64,000 nt of DNA from CAZPBN01 sp964584935 (GTDB lineage: Bacteria; Acidobacteriota; Aminicenantia; Aminicenantales; Aminicenantaceae), in assembly GCA_964584935.1 (NCBI GenBank), contig CAZPBN010000007.1:62001-126000 (forward strand), written 5' to 3'. Both the position numbers and the translations under genes were made by a program. A model generated the notes under the pieces. That model did no database searches. It saw nothing but the letters and a program-made list of their open reading frames with translations, and had not been told where the DNA came from. Of the stretch, positions 16,721 to 26,003 are shown piece after piece (the stretch's first letter is position 1; every line of letters starts with the position of its first letter).

Positions 16721-18120
16721 TAGGATATCAACTCAAGACCGGCTTTCATAAGATTGTTCAATTCTTTATGAGTACCGGCTTCAGCATAACAGCGTATCAA
16801 AGGTTCAGTTCCTGAACTCCGTAAAAGAAACCAATCATCATCTGAAAAATCCAACTTGATTCCTTCAATTTTCTCTGTATTTAGGACTTTTCTCCCCGTT
16901 AATATTTTTGGAGGAACCTTTATTATTTTATCAAGTTTCTTTTTTTGTTCAAAGGTCAAAGGAACATTCACTTGACTCCCAACTCTTTTCCCGTAATTAT
17001 TGAATAAATCCTTAATGAGTTCAGATAAGGTTTTTCCTTTTGAAGCCATCATTTCAGCAACCAAAAGCCCTGCAAATATTCCATCCTTTTCCGGAAGATG
17101 ATCCTTTATAGCGATACAGGCACTTTCTTCTCCCCCAAAAATGATTTGTTTTCTTAAAAAAAGATCTGCCAGATATTTAAATCCTACACGGGTTTTAAAA
17201 AGAGGCAACTCATATTTCCTGGCTATTCGATCCATAAGATGAGTTGTTGCTATTGAACGGGCAACTCCGCCTCTCCATTTTTTATCTGAAACCAGATAAT
17301 CGAGAAGCAAAGAAATGACTAAATTTTGGATAATAAAATTTCCTTTTTCATCAAGAACTCCAAATCTATCTCCGTCAGCATCTGTTGCAATACCTAAATG
17401 ACATTTCTTTTCTTTAATCAAATGTTTTAGTTCTTTTAAATTCTCTTCTGCACAGGAAGGGTTAATACCTCCAAAATAGGGATCTATGTAGCCGTGAATT
17501 TCTTCAACCTCAATTTGATTTTCCTCCAGAATTTCATCAAGATATTCCCTGCTTGCTCCATAAAGTAAATCCACAGCAATTTTCATGCCTGAATTGCGAA
17601 TCAGATCAAAATCAACTTTATTCTGAATATAAGATAGATAATCTTTCTGAAGGTCAATTTTTTCGATATATTCAGCCTTCGGGTAATAAGGGCAGAATGA
17701 ATAAGCTCTTTCCAGTTTTTTAATTTCTTCCTCTATTTTATCTGTCACCTCAGGAAGAGCGGGAGCTCCTTCTGCTGTATTGAATTTTAAACCGTTATAC
17801 TCCGGAGGATTAAAAGAACCTGTAAAATTAATCCCTCCATGAGCTTTGCGTTTTATCAATTGATATGCCTGCGCTTGAGTAGGAGCATCTCGATCCGATA
17901 AATAAACATGAATATCATTATGCGAAAGCACCTTTGAAGATTCATAGGCGAATCGTTCGGATAAAAATCTTGTATCAAAATTTACAATTATCGAAATCTT
18001 TTCATCTTTGTATTTTGCTTTTAGATAATTCACTATTGCCTGAACAACAATTCTGACATTCTGAAAGGTAAATTCTTCCCCCATAATAGCCCGCCATCCT
18101 GACGTACCGAAACAAATCAT
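16720..18120 (-). CDS. Phosphoglucomutase/phosphomannomutase family
   Basis: 466 residues of the alpha-D-phosphohexomutase superfamily, starting FGTSGWR. The phosphoserine is S102 in TGSFNPPEYNG, the metal loop is D247-A-D-G-D251, and the C-terminal phosphate-binding loop is RSSGTEP. The usual TASHNP motif has His; here it is Phe103, confirmed by the TTT codon. It interconverts hexose 1- and 6-phosphates for sugar-nucleotide synthesis, in line with GalU elsewhere in the window. Exact sugar specificity is not readable. First gene of an operon with ftsB. Confidence 0.85.
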   Translation of the reverse strand: MICFGTSGWRAIMGEEFTFQNVRIVVQAIVNYLKAKYKDEKISIIVNFDTRFLSERFAYESSKVLSHNDIHVYLSDRDAPTQAQAYQLIKRKAHGGINFTGSFNPPEYNGLKFNTAEGAPALPEVTDKIEEEIKKLERAYSFCPYYPKAEYIEKIDLQKDYLSYIQNKVDFDLIRNSGMKIAVDLLYGASREYLDEILEENQIEVEEIHGYIDPYFGGINPSCAEENLKELKHLIKEKKCHLGIATDADGDRFGVLDEKGNFIIQNLVISLLLDYLVSDKKWRGGVARSIATTHLMDRIARKYELPLFKTRVGFKYLADLFLRKQIIFGGEESACIAIKDHLPEKDGIFAGLLVAEMMASKGKTLSELIKDLFNNYGKRVGSQVNVPLTFEQKKKLDKIIKVPPKILTGRKVLNTEKIEGIKLDFSDDDWFLLRSSGTEPLIRCYAEAGTHKELNNLMKAGLELIS

Positions 18121-18257
18121 TTGGATTTAAATTATCACAAGAACATATGAAAAGCAATACTTATTGGATTTGAAGTTCCGTCAATTTTATGGGATTTCTT
18201 CTTATTGATATATTATGACAAGATAATCATTTGACAATAAGGAATATCTTTTTTAAC

Positions 18258-18279
18258 TTTACAATTGTTGAATTGTAAA
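18258..18279. promoter_or_regulatory. Perfect inverted repeat in a divergent promoter region
   Basis: TTTACAATT at 18258-18266 and AATTGTAAA at 18271-18279 are perfect 9-bp arms around GTTG. It lies between divergent pgm and the spermidine synthase-like gene, just after a TTGACA at about 18228-18233. It may be a repressor operator or a leader hairpin of the rightward gene. Confidence 0.4.
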
Positions 18280-18365
18280 ATATCCAGGTCATTGACTTAA
18301 TTAACAAGCATCTATGTGTGAATAACATAAAAACCAATTGCCAATGTATCTGGATTTTGGTTGCC

Positions 18366-20807
18366 ATGAATAAACGATCACTTGCCGGAATTTTCCTTAT
18401 TTCGTCTGCCACACTCTGCCTGGAATTATGCCTGTTAAGATATTTTTCTGTTTCCCAACATTATCACTTCGCTTTCCTGGTTATAAGCATCTCCTTTCTT
18501 GGCTATGGAGCCAGTGGATCTTTCCTTTCTTTTCTAAAAAACATTCACTCGCTCGATGAAAACAAATTTCTTTCCTATAATTCATTTCTTTTCTCTATTT
18601 CTATTTTTTTCACATTTCTCATATCAAACAGCATCCATTTCGATTTCATTCAGCTTTCTTGGAACCAAAATCAAATATTTCTCATTTTCCTTTATTATAT
18701 ACTCTTCAGTATTCCATTTTTCTTTTCAGGAATGATCATATCATTTGCCATAAGAAAATCTGCCCAGGAAGTGAATAAAATATATTTTTCAGACCTTTTC
18801 GGAGCTGGGACCGGTACTTTACTGGTTATAGTGGTATTCTTGATAAAGGGAGACAAAGGATCCATTCTGATCATTTCATTGATGCCACTGCTCGCTTCTC
18901 TCTTATTCATCGGCAAAGCTTCTTATTTCTGGAAGTCATTCATTTCCCTTTTTATGATTGCAGAAGTCTTTCTATTTTTATTGGCTCCTTCATGGCTTAG
19001 TTTTCGAATTTCTCCATTCAAATCTCTTCAAGTGGCTTTAAAATATCCCGATGCCAAGCATTTCCTCACAGAATGGAATTCCATTTCAAGAATAGATATA
19101 TTCGAATCTCCAGCTGTGAGATATGCTCCAGGGCTAAGCCTCTTATATCAAGAGAAACTCCCGCCCCAGCTTGGACTCTCCATTGACGGAGGAAGCATCA
19201 CTGCCATCACAAAATACAGAGATTCGCAACATTCTTCTTTAAGATTTCTGGATTTCCTCCCTGCTTCATTGGCTTATTCCTGTCACCAAAATCCAAACAC
19301 TCTTATAATCAATCCTAAAGGGGGGTTGGATATATTGTCTGCCCTTTATTTTAAATCCAATAAAATCAAAGTCATCGAACACAATCCTCTCATTGTAAAG
19401 CTGCTGAAAAATGAATTCTCCAATTTTTGGGGAAATCTCTATGAAAAACAGAATGTTCAACTGGCGGTTTCTTATCCTCGGGCTGCCATAAAAAAGGAAA
19501 AAGAAAAATATGATTTAATCGTCTTTTCTTTGCCAGATGTCTTCGGTGCCTCCTCAGCCACTCAATTCGGATTAGGTGAAAATTATCTGTTCACTGTGGA
19601 TTCTTTTGAACATATATTACAAATCCTGTCCGATGATGGAATTATCAGCATGACTCTCTTCATGCTCCCCCCTCCCAGAAGTGAAATTAAAATGTTGGCA
19701 ACCTGGATCGAAGCCATGGAAAAATCGGGCATGAATCCAGTAAATAATCTTGTTTGTATAAGAACCTGGGGAACCATAAGTTTCTTTATAAAGAAAATAC
19801 CCTTTACAGAAAATGAAAAACAAAAAATCAAAAACTTTTCCGAAAAATGTCTTTTTGACATTGTTTATTATCCCGGAATTAATAAAAACGAAACCAATAT
19901 TTATAATGAATTTGAGGAACCCATTTATTACAACTTAACTCAAAAGCTTCTCTCTCCTACAAAAAGGAAAAGACTATATGATAATTACCTTTTTCAGATA
20001 AATCCTGCCACAGATTTAAAACCTTTTTTTTACAATTTCTTAAAAATAAACAAATTCAAATCCACTTATAAAGCTCTCGGAAACAAATTGTATCCTCTAT
20101 TAAAGGGAAAATTTCTTGTTTATGTTTTGCTTGTTCAAGCCATTTTTATTTCTATCGTTCTGATTATTCTACCTCTTTTCATAATCCGGAAAAAAAAGCC
20201 GGATAAAAAATGTTCTTTATCAAGAATAATGGGCTATTTCGGCATATTAGGCCTTTCCTTTATTTTTGTTGAAATCACCTTCATCCAAAAATTTATTCTA
20301 TTTCTAGGTCATCCGGTTTACTCTACATCTATTATTGTTTTTTCCTTGCTTTTTTCATCCGGAATTGGAAGTTTTTTTTCGAAAAAAATCTTAGGAAAAA
20401 ATATCATTAAGAACTTGAAAATGGGCCTTATCTTGTGTGTTTGTTTTATCCTTATTTCTCTTTTTATATTTCCTTTATTATTTGAACATTTCATTGAACT
20501 TGATCTATTATTAAAAATAATCATCACTTTTGCTTTGATATTTCCTCTCGGATTTGTGATGGGATTCCCATTTCCTACCGGAATACGAATCCTGGAACTT
20601 CAGAATAAAGATTATATCCCCTGGGCATGGGCTATCAATGCTTTTTCCACTGTGATAAACTCAATCACCGCCCTTCTATTTGCATTCTGGATAGGATATG
20701 ATTTTGTCCTGATTCTGGCAGGATCCGGATATCTGCTTTCTATCTTTTTGCTAAATTTTAACCGAAAAAATAAGAACGTTTTTTTAAACTGGAAGACAGC
20801 TTCATGA
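18366..20807 (+). CDS. Spermidine synthase-like integral membrane protein
   Basis: About 813 residues in three parts: roughly seven membrane helices at the N-terminus, a soluble Rossmann methyltransferase/spermidine synthase-like domain in the middle (about 250-510, with IDGGSITAITKY and YDLIVFSLPD), and another six to seven helices at the C-terminus ending in GFPFPTGIRIL. Such SpeE-with-transporter proteins are common but poorly characterised; no polyamine activity should be assumed. ATG 18366 is chosen over an upstream GTG at 18318, but neither has a good ribosome site. The stop overlaps the start of a decayed DUF255 gene. Confidence 0.65.
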   Translation: MNKRSLAGIFLISSATLCLELCLLRYFSVSQHYHFAFLVISISFLGYGASGSFLSFLKNIHSLDENKFLSYNSFLFSISIFFTFLISNSIHFDFIQLSWNQNQIFLIFLYYILFSIPFFFSGMIISFAIRKSAQEVNKIYFSDLFGAGTGTLLVIVVFLIKGDKGSILIISLMPLLASLLFIGKASYFWKSFISLFMIAEVFLFLLAPSWLSFRISPFKSLQVALKYPDAKHFLTEWNSISRIDIFESPAVRYAPGLSLLYQEKLPPQLGLSIDGGSITAITKYRDSQHSSLRFLDFLPASLAYSCHQNPNTLIINPKGGLDILSALYFKSNKIKVIEHNPLIVKLLKNEFSNFWGNLYEKQNVQLAVSYPRAAIKKEKEKYDLIVFSLPDVFGASSATQFGLGENYLFTVDSFEHILQILSDDGIISMTLFMLPPPRSEIKMLATWIEAMEKSGMNPVNNLVCIRTWGTISFFIKKIPFTENEKQKIKNFSEKCLFDIVYYPGINKNETNIYNEFEEPIYYNLTQKLLSPTKRKRLYDNYLFQINPATDLKPFFYNFLKINKFKSTYKALGNKLYPLLKGKFLVYVLLVQAIFISIVLIILPLFIIRKKKPDKKCSLSRIMGYFGILGLSFIFVEITFIQKFILFLGHPVYSTSIIVFSLLFSSGIGSFFSKKILGKNIIKNLKMGLILCVCFILISLFIFPLLFEHFIELDLLLKIIITFALIFPLGFVMGFPFPTGIRILELQNKDYIPWAWAINAFSTVINSITALLFAFWIGYDFVLILAGSGYLLSIFLLNFNRKNKNVFLNWKTAS

Positions 20808-21736
20808 CACCTGGAAAAAAAACATCAAAACCATCTTAGAGATGAGAACAGTCCTTATCTTCTTCAGCATGCGGATAATCCTGTTGCTTGGTATCCTTGG
20901 TCCGAAGAAGCGTTCCAAAAGGCCATAAAAGAAAACAAACCCATTTTTCTTTCCATTGGTTATTCCACTTGTCAGTGGTGCTATGTCATGGCACATGAAT
21001 CTTTTAATGACAAGCAAGTCGCACGACTCATGAACGATGTGTTTGTGTCCGTTAAAGTCGAGATGGAAAAGCAGGGATACCGGTTTATTCTGCGGATTAC
21101 ACTTTCTTAATCTGGGGTTTACTGGAGCTTTATGAGGCAACCTTTGAGGTCCGCTACTTACAGACAGTCCTTAAATTGAATCAGATTTTGATTGATCGTT
21201 TCTGGGATGACGAATAGGGAGGCTTCTTTACTTCACCGGATGACGGTAAAAATCTTTTCCTTCGCAAAAAGGAGATATATGATGGGGCGGTTCCATCTGC
21301 TAATTCAGTTGCAATGCTCAATCTTCTTCGGCTCGGCCGTATGACAGCCAACCCATCTTTGGAAGAAAAAGCATCCCAACTTGGCAAAGCATTCTCCAGG
21401 GAAATAGAAAAATCTCCGTTTGCTTATCCCCAGCTCATGTGCGCTTTAAACTTTGCTATCGGCCCTTCTTCTGAAATTGTCATTGCAGGCAAAAAGGAAG
21501 CAAAAGATACAAAAAATTTGCTTCAGGTGCTTCAAACTCAATTCATTCCCAACAAAATAGTCCTTTTGAATCCAATCAACGAGGGCTCACCGCATATACA
21601 CCGGTTGGCAGAGTTTACCCGGAAGCAGGTGTGTGTTAATGACAAAGCAACTGCTTATGTTTGCAGGAATTATAAATGTCAGTTTCCTACAAACCATCCA
21701 TCGGAAATGCTGGAACTGATCAAAAGTGGAAATTAA
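20804..21736 (+). pseudogene. Decayed DUF255/thioredoxin-domain protein (YyaL type)
   Basis: Remnants of a protein normally near 680 residues. From 20832 one frame reads SPYLLQHADNPVAWYPW, then SIGYSTCQWCYVMAHESF and VFVSVKVEM, the DUF255 thioredoxin-like domain (CxxC is CQWC). The original ATG at 20804 overlaps the stop of the previous gene but is out of frame with this by one base near 20830. Around 21060-21080 the middle of the gene, over 300 codons, is deleted and the frame changes. The C-terminal part resumes (DYTFLIWGLLELYEAT) with an in-frame TAG at 21215-21217, then runs open to 21736 (EIYDGAVPSANSV, AYPQLM). Three independent lesions make function very unlikely. Confidence 0.88.
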
Positions 21737-21737
21737 T

Positions 21738-21768
21738 AATAGGCTCAATACTCTTACTAAAGCCTATT
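21738..21768 (+). terminator. Hairpin between the pseudogene and pcm
   Basis: AATAGGCT (21738-21745) and AGCCTATT (21761-21768) form a perfect 8-bp stem with a 15-nt loop, followed on the plus strand by CACTTTCTC and a run of seven T. It overlaps the pcm stop codon. Confidence 0.4.
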
Positions 21769-22504
21769 CACTTTCTCTTTTTTTCTGAATTTCACCAACC
21801 ATAGGAACAAACCGGACTCCTGATATATGCTTTACCTTCGGTTTACCGTTCTTTTTTGTGATGAGAGTCAATGTCTGAAAATAAAGAGTACTACCCAGAG
21901 GAATCACAAGCTGCCCTCCTTCTTTAAGCTGCTTCAGTAAAGGAGGAGGAACATGGTTTGCCGCACATGTGACAATGATGGCATCAAAAGGAGCATACTT
22001 TTCCCATCCAAAATAACCATCACCACATTTAACTTTGACATTATTATATTCCAATTTTTTCAGAATTTCTGATGCTTGCCGGGCTAATTTCTTGCGAATT
22101 TCAATGGAATAGACATCCTTGGCTATACAAGATAAAACAGCAGCCTGATATCCTGATCCTGTTCCGATTTCAAGAACCCGGTCTCCTTTTTCTAAGGAAA
22201 GGTGCTTGGTCATTAAAGCGACAATATAAGGTTGAGAGATTGTCTGCCCTTCATCGATTGGCAAAGGATTGTCATTATATGCTTGTTTTCTGTATCTTGA
22301 TGGAACAAAAAGATGTCTGGGAACTTTACTCATGGCATCAAGTACTTTTTTATCCGTGATATCTCGAGCCTTCAGTTGCCTTTGAACCATATTCTTTCTT
22401 TGGCTCGAAAAGTCTTTTTTATCCTTTCCAAATAAAAATAATAATATAATCAAACTCAGTGCTATAAAAATGATTTTTCTTAAGAAAATATCCCTAAACG
22501 TCAT
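21764..22504 (-). CDS. pcm: Protein-L-isoaspartate O-methyltransferase, membrane-anchored or exported
   Basis: 246 residues. After a hydrophobic N-terminal segment (about 10-26) comes the standard Pcm domain: MVQRQLKARDI, VPRHLFVP, the substrate loop PLPIDEGQTISQPYIVA, and the SAM motif VLEIGTGSGYQAAVL. It repairs isoaspartyl residues in damaged proteins. Most Pcm proteins are cytoplasmic, so the N-terminal segment suggests periplasmic or membrane-tethered action. Divergent from coaD. Confidence 0.88.
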   Translation of the reverse strand: MTFRDIFLRKIIFIALSLIILLFLFGKDKKDFSSQRKNMVQRQLKARDITDKKVLDAMSKVPRHLFVPSRYRKQAYNDNPLPIDEGQTISQPYIVALMTKHLSLEKGDRVLEIGTGSGYQAAVLSCIAKDVYSIEIRKKLARQASEILKKLEYNNVKVKCGDGYFGWEKYAPFDAIIVTCAANHVPPPLLKQLKEGGQLVIPLGSTLYFQTLTLITKKNGKPKVKHISGVRFVPMVGEIQKKRESE

Positions 22505-22657
22505 GACGTTATTATTATACCATTAATTTTTGAAAGTGAGAATAAATTTTGTCAAATTTCGTTAATTTTATGACTGTGTCCATAGGTGATAATGCATGCC
22601 CTTTTGAGGTGAGAAATAGTCATGAAAATTCACCCCTTAAATCATCCTCTTAAGTGA

Positions 22658-22699
22658 TTGACAGTTTCGAACTTCTTTGAAAAGATGAGGTCATCTTTT
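22658..22699 (+). promoter_or_regulatory. Candidate promoter and operator upstream of coaD
   Basis: TTGACA at 22658-22663 is a perfect -35. About 17 bp on, the -10 position falls in a perfect dyad, AAAAGATGA (22680-22688), GG, TCATCTTTT (22691-22699). The -10 itself (AAAGAT) is poor, which would fit an activated or repressed promoter. It is 65-106 bp before coaD, the first gene of the pilus operon. Confidence 0.35.
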
Positions 22700-22763
22700 A
22701 AATGGTTGAGATTTAAGATTTTAGGAATGAAAGCGTGAATTAAAATAAGAAAATTCATTTAAA

Positions 22764-23300
22764 ATGAAAAAAAACAAAATAGAGCATACTGCTATATATC
22801 CGGGATCATTCGATCCCATTACAAACGGACATGTTGATATCATACAAAGAGGATTAAAAATATTCAACTATGTCACGATTGCTGTTTTGAAAAATCCAAA
22901 AAAGAAACCTTTATTTTCAGCAAATGAACGAGTCAATATCATCAAACAAATTTTTTCTGATGAAAAAAATGTAGAAGTCCAGGTTTTCCACGGCCTCCTG
23001 GTTGACTTTGCTAAAAAGAAGAATGCAAAGATTCTCATAAGGGGACTTAGAGCCATTTCTGACTTTGAATATGAATTCCAAATGGCCCTGATGAATAGAA
23101 ATCTCAATACTGAAATTGAAACATTTTTTATGATGCCGAGTGTTGATTATTCATACTTGAGTTCCAAACTTGTTAAAGAAATTTTTTTCCTCGGAGGAAG
23201 CATTAAAAATCTTGTTCCAAATGAAGTCAAGAATAAACTCAAACAAAAAATAAACACCAATCCTCAAAATATGAATTTTGAAAAAGGAGAACTATGTTAG
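22764..23300 (+). CDS. coaD: Pantetheine-phosphate adenylyltransferase
   Basis: 178 residues; makes dephospho-CoA from 4'-phosphopantetheine and ATP. The nucleotidyltransferase motif YPGSFDPITNGH is at residues 12-23, with RGLRAISDFEYEFQMA and SSKLVKEI (family: SSSLVKEI) following. The C-terminus is about 15 residues longer than E. coli CoaD and overlaps pilM by 7 bp, so CoA synthesis is tied to the pilus operon here. CoaBC is also in this window, at 32685-33872. Confidence 0.95.
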   Translation: MKKNKIEHTAIYPGSFDPITNGHVDIIQRGLKIFNYVTIAVLKNPKKKPLFSANERVNIIKQIFSDEKNVEVQVFHGLLVDFAKKKNAKILIRGLRAISDFEYEFQMALMNRNLNTEIETFFMMPSVDYSYLSSKLVKEIFFLGGSIKNLVPNEVKNKLKQKINTNPQNMNFEKGELC

Positions 23301-24364
23301 GATCAAAAAACATTGTCGGATTGGATATAGGCTCTTATGCTATTAAAGCAGTAGAACTTAACCAGAAAAAGAAAGATAAGAACAAAGTCTATGAAGTTAA
23401 GAAAATAGGATACCAGCTTCTTCCCAACGATGCGATCGTGGAAGGAACGATTATCGATACCCGGGCTGTTATCGAAGGCTTAAAGTTAGTTTTTAATAAA
23501 AACAAAATATCAAATAAAAATGTTGTTATTTCAATATCAGGGAATTCAGTAATCATAAAAAAAATATCTCTCCCTCAAATGGAACAGCAAGAACTGGATG
23601 AATCCATCATATGGGAAGCAAAACACAATATTCCCTATCCTTACGAAGAAACAAATGTGGATTATACGGTTTTAAATCCTCAACCAGGATCGGGCAACAC
23701 AAATCTAGATATTCTTCTGGTGGCAGCAAAAAAAGATAAGATAACAAATTACACAAATGTGGTTTCTCAAGCTAATAAAAATTTAAAAGCGATAGAAGTC
23801 GATGTGTTTGCTCTGCAAAATTCTATGGAAATCAATTATCCAGAAACTCTCAAAGATAATACCGTTGTGATTATCAATCTAGGAGCGAACACCACAAATG
23901 TTGTCATCATCGAAAAGAAAATTCCTCAACTTTTTCGAGATTTGTCCGTGGGTGGTCTCTTTTTCACAGAAAATATGAGAAAAGAGCTAAATATAAGTTT
24001 TGAAAACGCAGAAAAAGCTTTAAGAGGCATTCCAGTTGAAGATATCCCAAATGAAAGAATAGAACCTATTCTTAGATCAAATATAGAAAACCTCATTGTG
24101 GAAATTGAAAAAACGTTTTCATTTTATTTCGCCGGCAAAGAGACAGAAAAGACAATTGATCATATTATATTGAGCGGAGGATTGGCAAGTTTAAACAACC
24201 TTCGTGATCGCATTGAAGAAAAATTTAATATAAAGACAGAAATTTTAAATCCCTTTTTAAAAATTTACTTTGATAAATCAAAATTAAACAAAGCCTTTTC
24301 CCAAGAAATGGCTTCATCATTTGGTGTGGCAACGGGATTGGCAACCAGAGAAACAGGAAGTTAA
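23294..24364 (+). CDS. pilM: Type IV pilus assembly protein PilM
   Basis: 356 residues with an actin/FtsA-like fold: phosphate-1 motif VGLDIGSYAIKAVEL near the N-terminus, NLGANTTNVVII in the middle and ILSGGLASLNNL near the end. Cytoplasmic ATP-binding partner that holds the N-terminal tail of PilN. GGAG precedes the ATG, which overlaps coaD. First of five genes in the canonical pilMNOPQ order. Confidence 0.95.
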   Translation: MLGSKNIVGLDIGSYAIKAVELNQKKKDKNKVYEVKKIGYQLLPNDAIVEGTIIDTRAVIEGLKLVFNKNKISNKNVVISISGNSVIIKKISLPQMEQQELDESIIWEAKHNIPYPYEETNVDYTVLNPQPGSGNTNLDILLVAAKKDKITNYTNVVSQANKNLKAIEVDVFALQNSMEINYPETLKDNTVVIINLGANTTNVVIIEKKIPQLFRDLSVGGLFFTENMRKELNISFENAEKALRGIPVEDIPNERIEPILRSNIENLIVEIEKTFSFYFAGKETEKTIDHIILSGGLASLNNLRDRIEEKFNIKTEILNPFLKIYFDKSKLNKAFSQEMASSFGVATGLATRETGS

Positions 24365-24367
24365 ATT

Positions 24368-24994
24368 ATGATAAAAATAAATTTATTGTCTCCTGAAAAA
24401 AAGAAGATAAAAAGGGTTAAAGCTGCTCCTGCAAAAGAATCCAAAAAGAAAAAAGAGATTCCCCCGTCCAGGCTTATTATTTTATTATTTATTGTTGTTG
24501 TAGGAACTCTTTATTATCTTCAAAACAATGCAATTAAAAAAGAACAAGATCTCTTGCATTATGCCAATAACGAAAAACAAAAACTTCGGGATGTCTCTTC
24601 CAAGCTAGAAAAAACAAGACAATTGAAAGAGTCCATTGATAGGAAAATAAATCTTATAAAACAGTTGCAGTCTGAACAATCGGTTGCAGTCAATATAATG
24701 GATGAACTCAGTGCCAATATTCCTGAATGGGTGTGGTTACATTCTGCAAACTATGAAAATAATTCCATCCAGCTGAAAGGAAAATCACTTTCAATGAATT
24801 TAACAGCCGACTATATTTATAATCTTGAACAGTGTGATTATTTTAAAAATGTTAAGCTTCATACCGCAAATGAACGGACACAAAGATCCAAAAAATATAT
24901 AGATTTCTCTCTCTCCGCCCAATACACAACACCTCAACCTGAAAGCGAAACCACTCCTGATGAAAAAAATGTAGAGAAAGGAGAAGCTAAATGA
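24368..24994 (+). CDS. pilN: Type IV pilus alignment subcomplex protein PilN
   Basis: 208 residues. It begins with the short cytoplasmic motif MIKINLLSPEKKK, which docks on PilM, then a basic stretch, one membrane helix (about 35-52), a coiled coil (about 60-100) and the periplasmic PilN domain. The C-terminal tail is rich in Glu, Pro and Thr. Overlaps pilO by 4 bp. Confidence 0.92.
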   Translation: MIKINLLSPEKKKIKRVKAAPAKESKKKKEIPPSRLIILLFIVVVGTLYYLQNNAIKKEQDLLHYANNEKQKLRDVSSKLEKTRQLKESIDRKINLIKQLQSEQSVAVNIMDELSANIPEWVWLHSANYENNSIQLKGKSLSMNLTADYIYNLEQCDYFKNVKLHTANERTQRSKKYIDFSLSAQYTTPQPESETTPDEKNVEKGEAK

Positions 24995-25542
24995 AAAATT
25001 TGCCCTGGTACGGTTATTTAATTATAGCGGCTATTCTTTTAGGAATTCTCTATCTCGCTTACTTTAAACCTAAAAATCAACAATTGCAATCTCTAAGGAA
25101 TCAAAGGATGCGAGTGGAAGCAGAAGTAGCGGATTTGCGGAGAAAAAAGAAAAAACTGGATCAAATCGAAGCTGAAATCGAAAATCTCAATTTAGTATTC
25201 GCCAAGCTGGAAACCAAAATACCCAATAAGAGAGAATTAAGTAATATTTTAAATAAAATGCAGGAACTTGCTTATGATTCCCGTCTTAATATCATAGGTT
25301 TCACCCCGAAAGGAGAAACCAAGAAGGAATTTTTCCTTGAATGGCCCATCGAATTAAAGATTATTGGAAGTTACCATAATCTCGCCATTTTCTTCGATAA
25401 AATCAGCCGTTTTGAACGCCTATTTAAAATTGAAAATTTTTCCATTAATGCCCTTCAAAATCAATCAGATACAGCCACAATTTCCTCATCAATGATTGCA
25501 AAAACTTATATATCCCTTGAAGGAAGCGAAGAACAACAATGA
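24991..25542 (+). CDS. pilO: Type IV pilus alignment subcomplex protein PilO
   Basis: 183 residues with one N-terminal membrane helix (about 8-26), a coiled coil (35-75, beginning RNQRMRVEAEV) and the ferredoxin-like periplasmic PilO domain. It pairs with PilN in the inner membrane. Starts in a 4-bp overlap with pilN and overlaps pilP by 4 bp. Confidence 0.92.
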   Translation: MKNLPWYGYLIIAAILLGILYLAYFKPKNQQLQSLRNQRMRVEAEVADLRRKKKKLDQIEAEIENLNLVFAKLETKIPNKRELSNILNKMQELAYDSRLNIIGFTPKGETKKEFFLEWPIELKIIGSYHNLAIFFDKISRFERLFKIENFSINALQNQSDTATISSSMIAKTYISLEGSEEQQ

Positions 25543-25994
25543 AAAAAAATATTTTTACTCTATTATTTTTAATTATCTTTGTGGTGGCGGGAATCCAATT
25601 GCTCTCTTTTCAAGAAGAACAAAAAAAAGAGGAATCAAAAGAAGAACTTGCTGATATCACTCAAAAAACAAAACCCCCTTATTCCCGGAAAGGAAGAAGA
25701 GATCCTTTTAGAGATTTGCTGGGAGGAAAAGAAGTTGAAAAAAAAACCGAAACCGGAAAACCGCTCCTGTATATTGACGATGTTAAAATATCAGGTATGA
25801 TGAAATCTGAGGGGAAAATAAAAGCCATTATCACAGGTCCAGAAAATTTCCCTATTACGATTTCAAAAGGGTATGAATTTGCAGACGGATTTGTTTCGTC
25901 TATAGATAAAACTCAAATCACATTCCGAAAAACGAAAGAAAGGGGCATTAAACTCTATAAGCCCAAAGATATTGTTAAAAAATTCAACCCGTAG
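25539..25994 (+). CDS. pilP: Type IV pilus assembly protein PilP
   Basis: 151 residues with an N-terminal hydrophobic segment (5-22), a charged disordered stretch, then the PilP domain starting at RKGRRDPFRDLL, which is the family hallmark. There is no lipobox cysteine, so it is anchored by the helix rather than by lipid. It links PilNO to the PilQ secretin. Ten bases separate it from pilQ. Confidence 0.9.
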   Translation: MKKNIFTLLFLIIFVVAGIQLLSFQEEQKKEESKEELADITQKTKPPYSRKGRRDPFRDLLGGKEVEKKTETGKPLLYIDDVKISGMMKSEGKIKAIITGPENFPITISKGYEFADGFVSSIDKTQITFRKTKERGIKLYKPKDIVKKFNP

Positions 25995-26003
25995 GAGCAA
26001 AAA

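Noticed and set aside
20802..21140. Leftward 112-codon ORF
   Set aside because: It lies antisense to the recognisable DUF255 remnant and encodes nothing family-like.
21215..21217. Recoding of the TAG (pyrrolysine-like) in the DUF255 gene
   Set aside because: The same gene also has a frameshift and a large deletion, so decay explains the stop.
22505..22763. Riboswitch upstream of coaD
   Set aside because: No known riboswitch core is recognisable; only short dyads are present.
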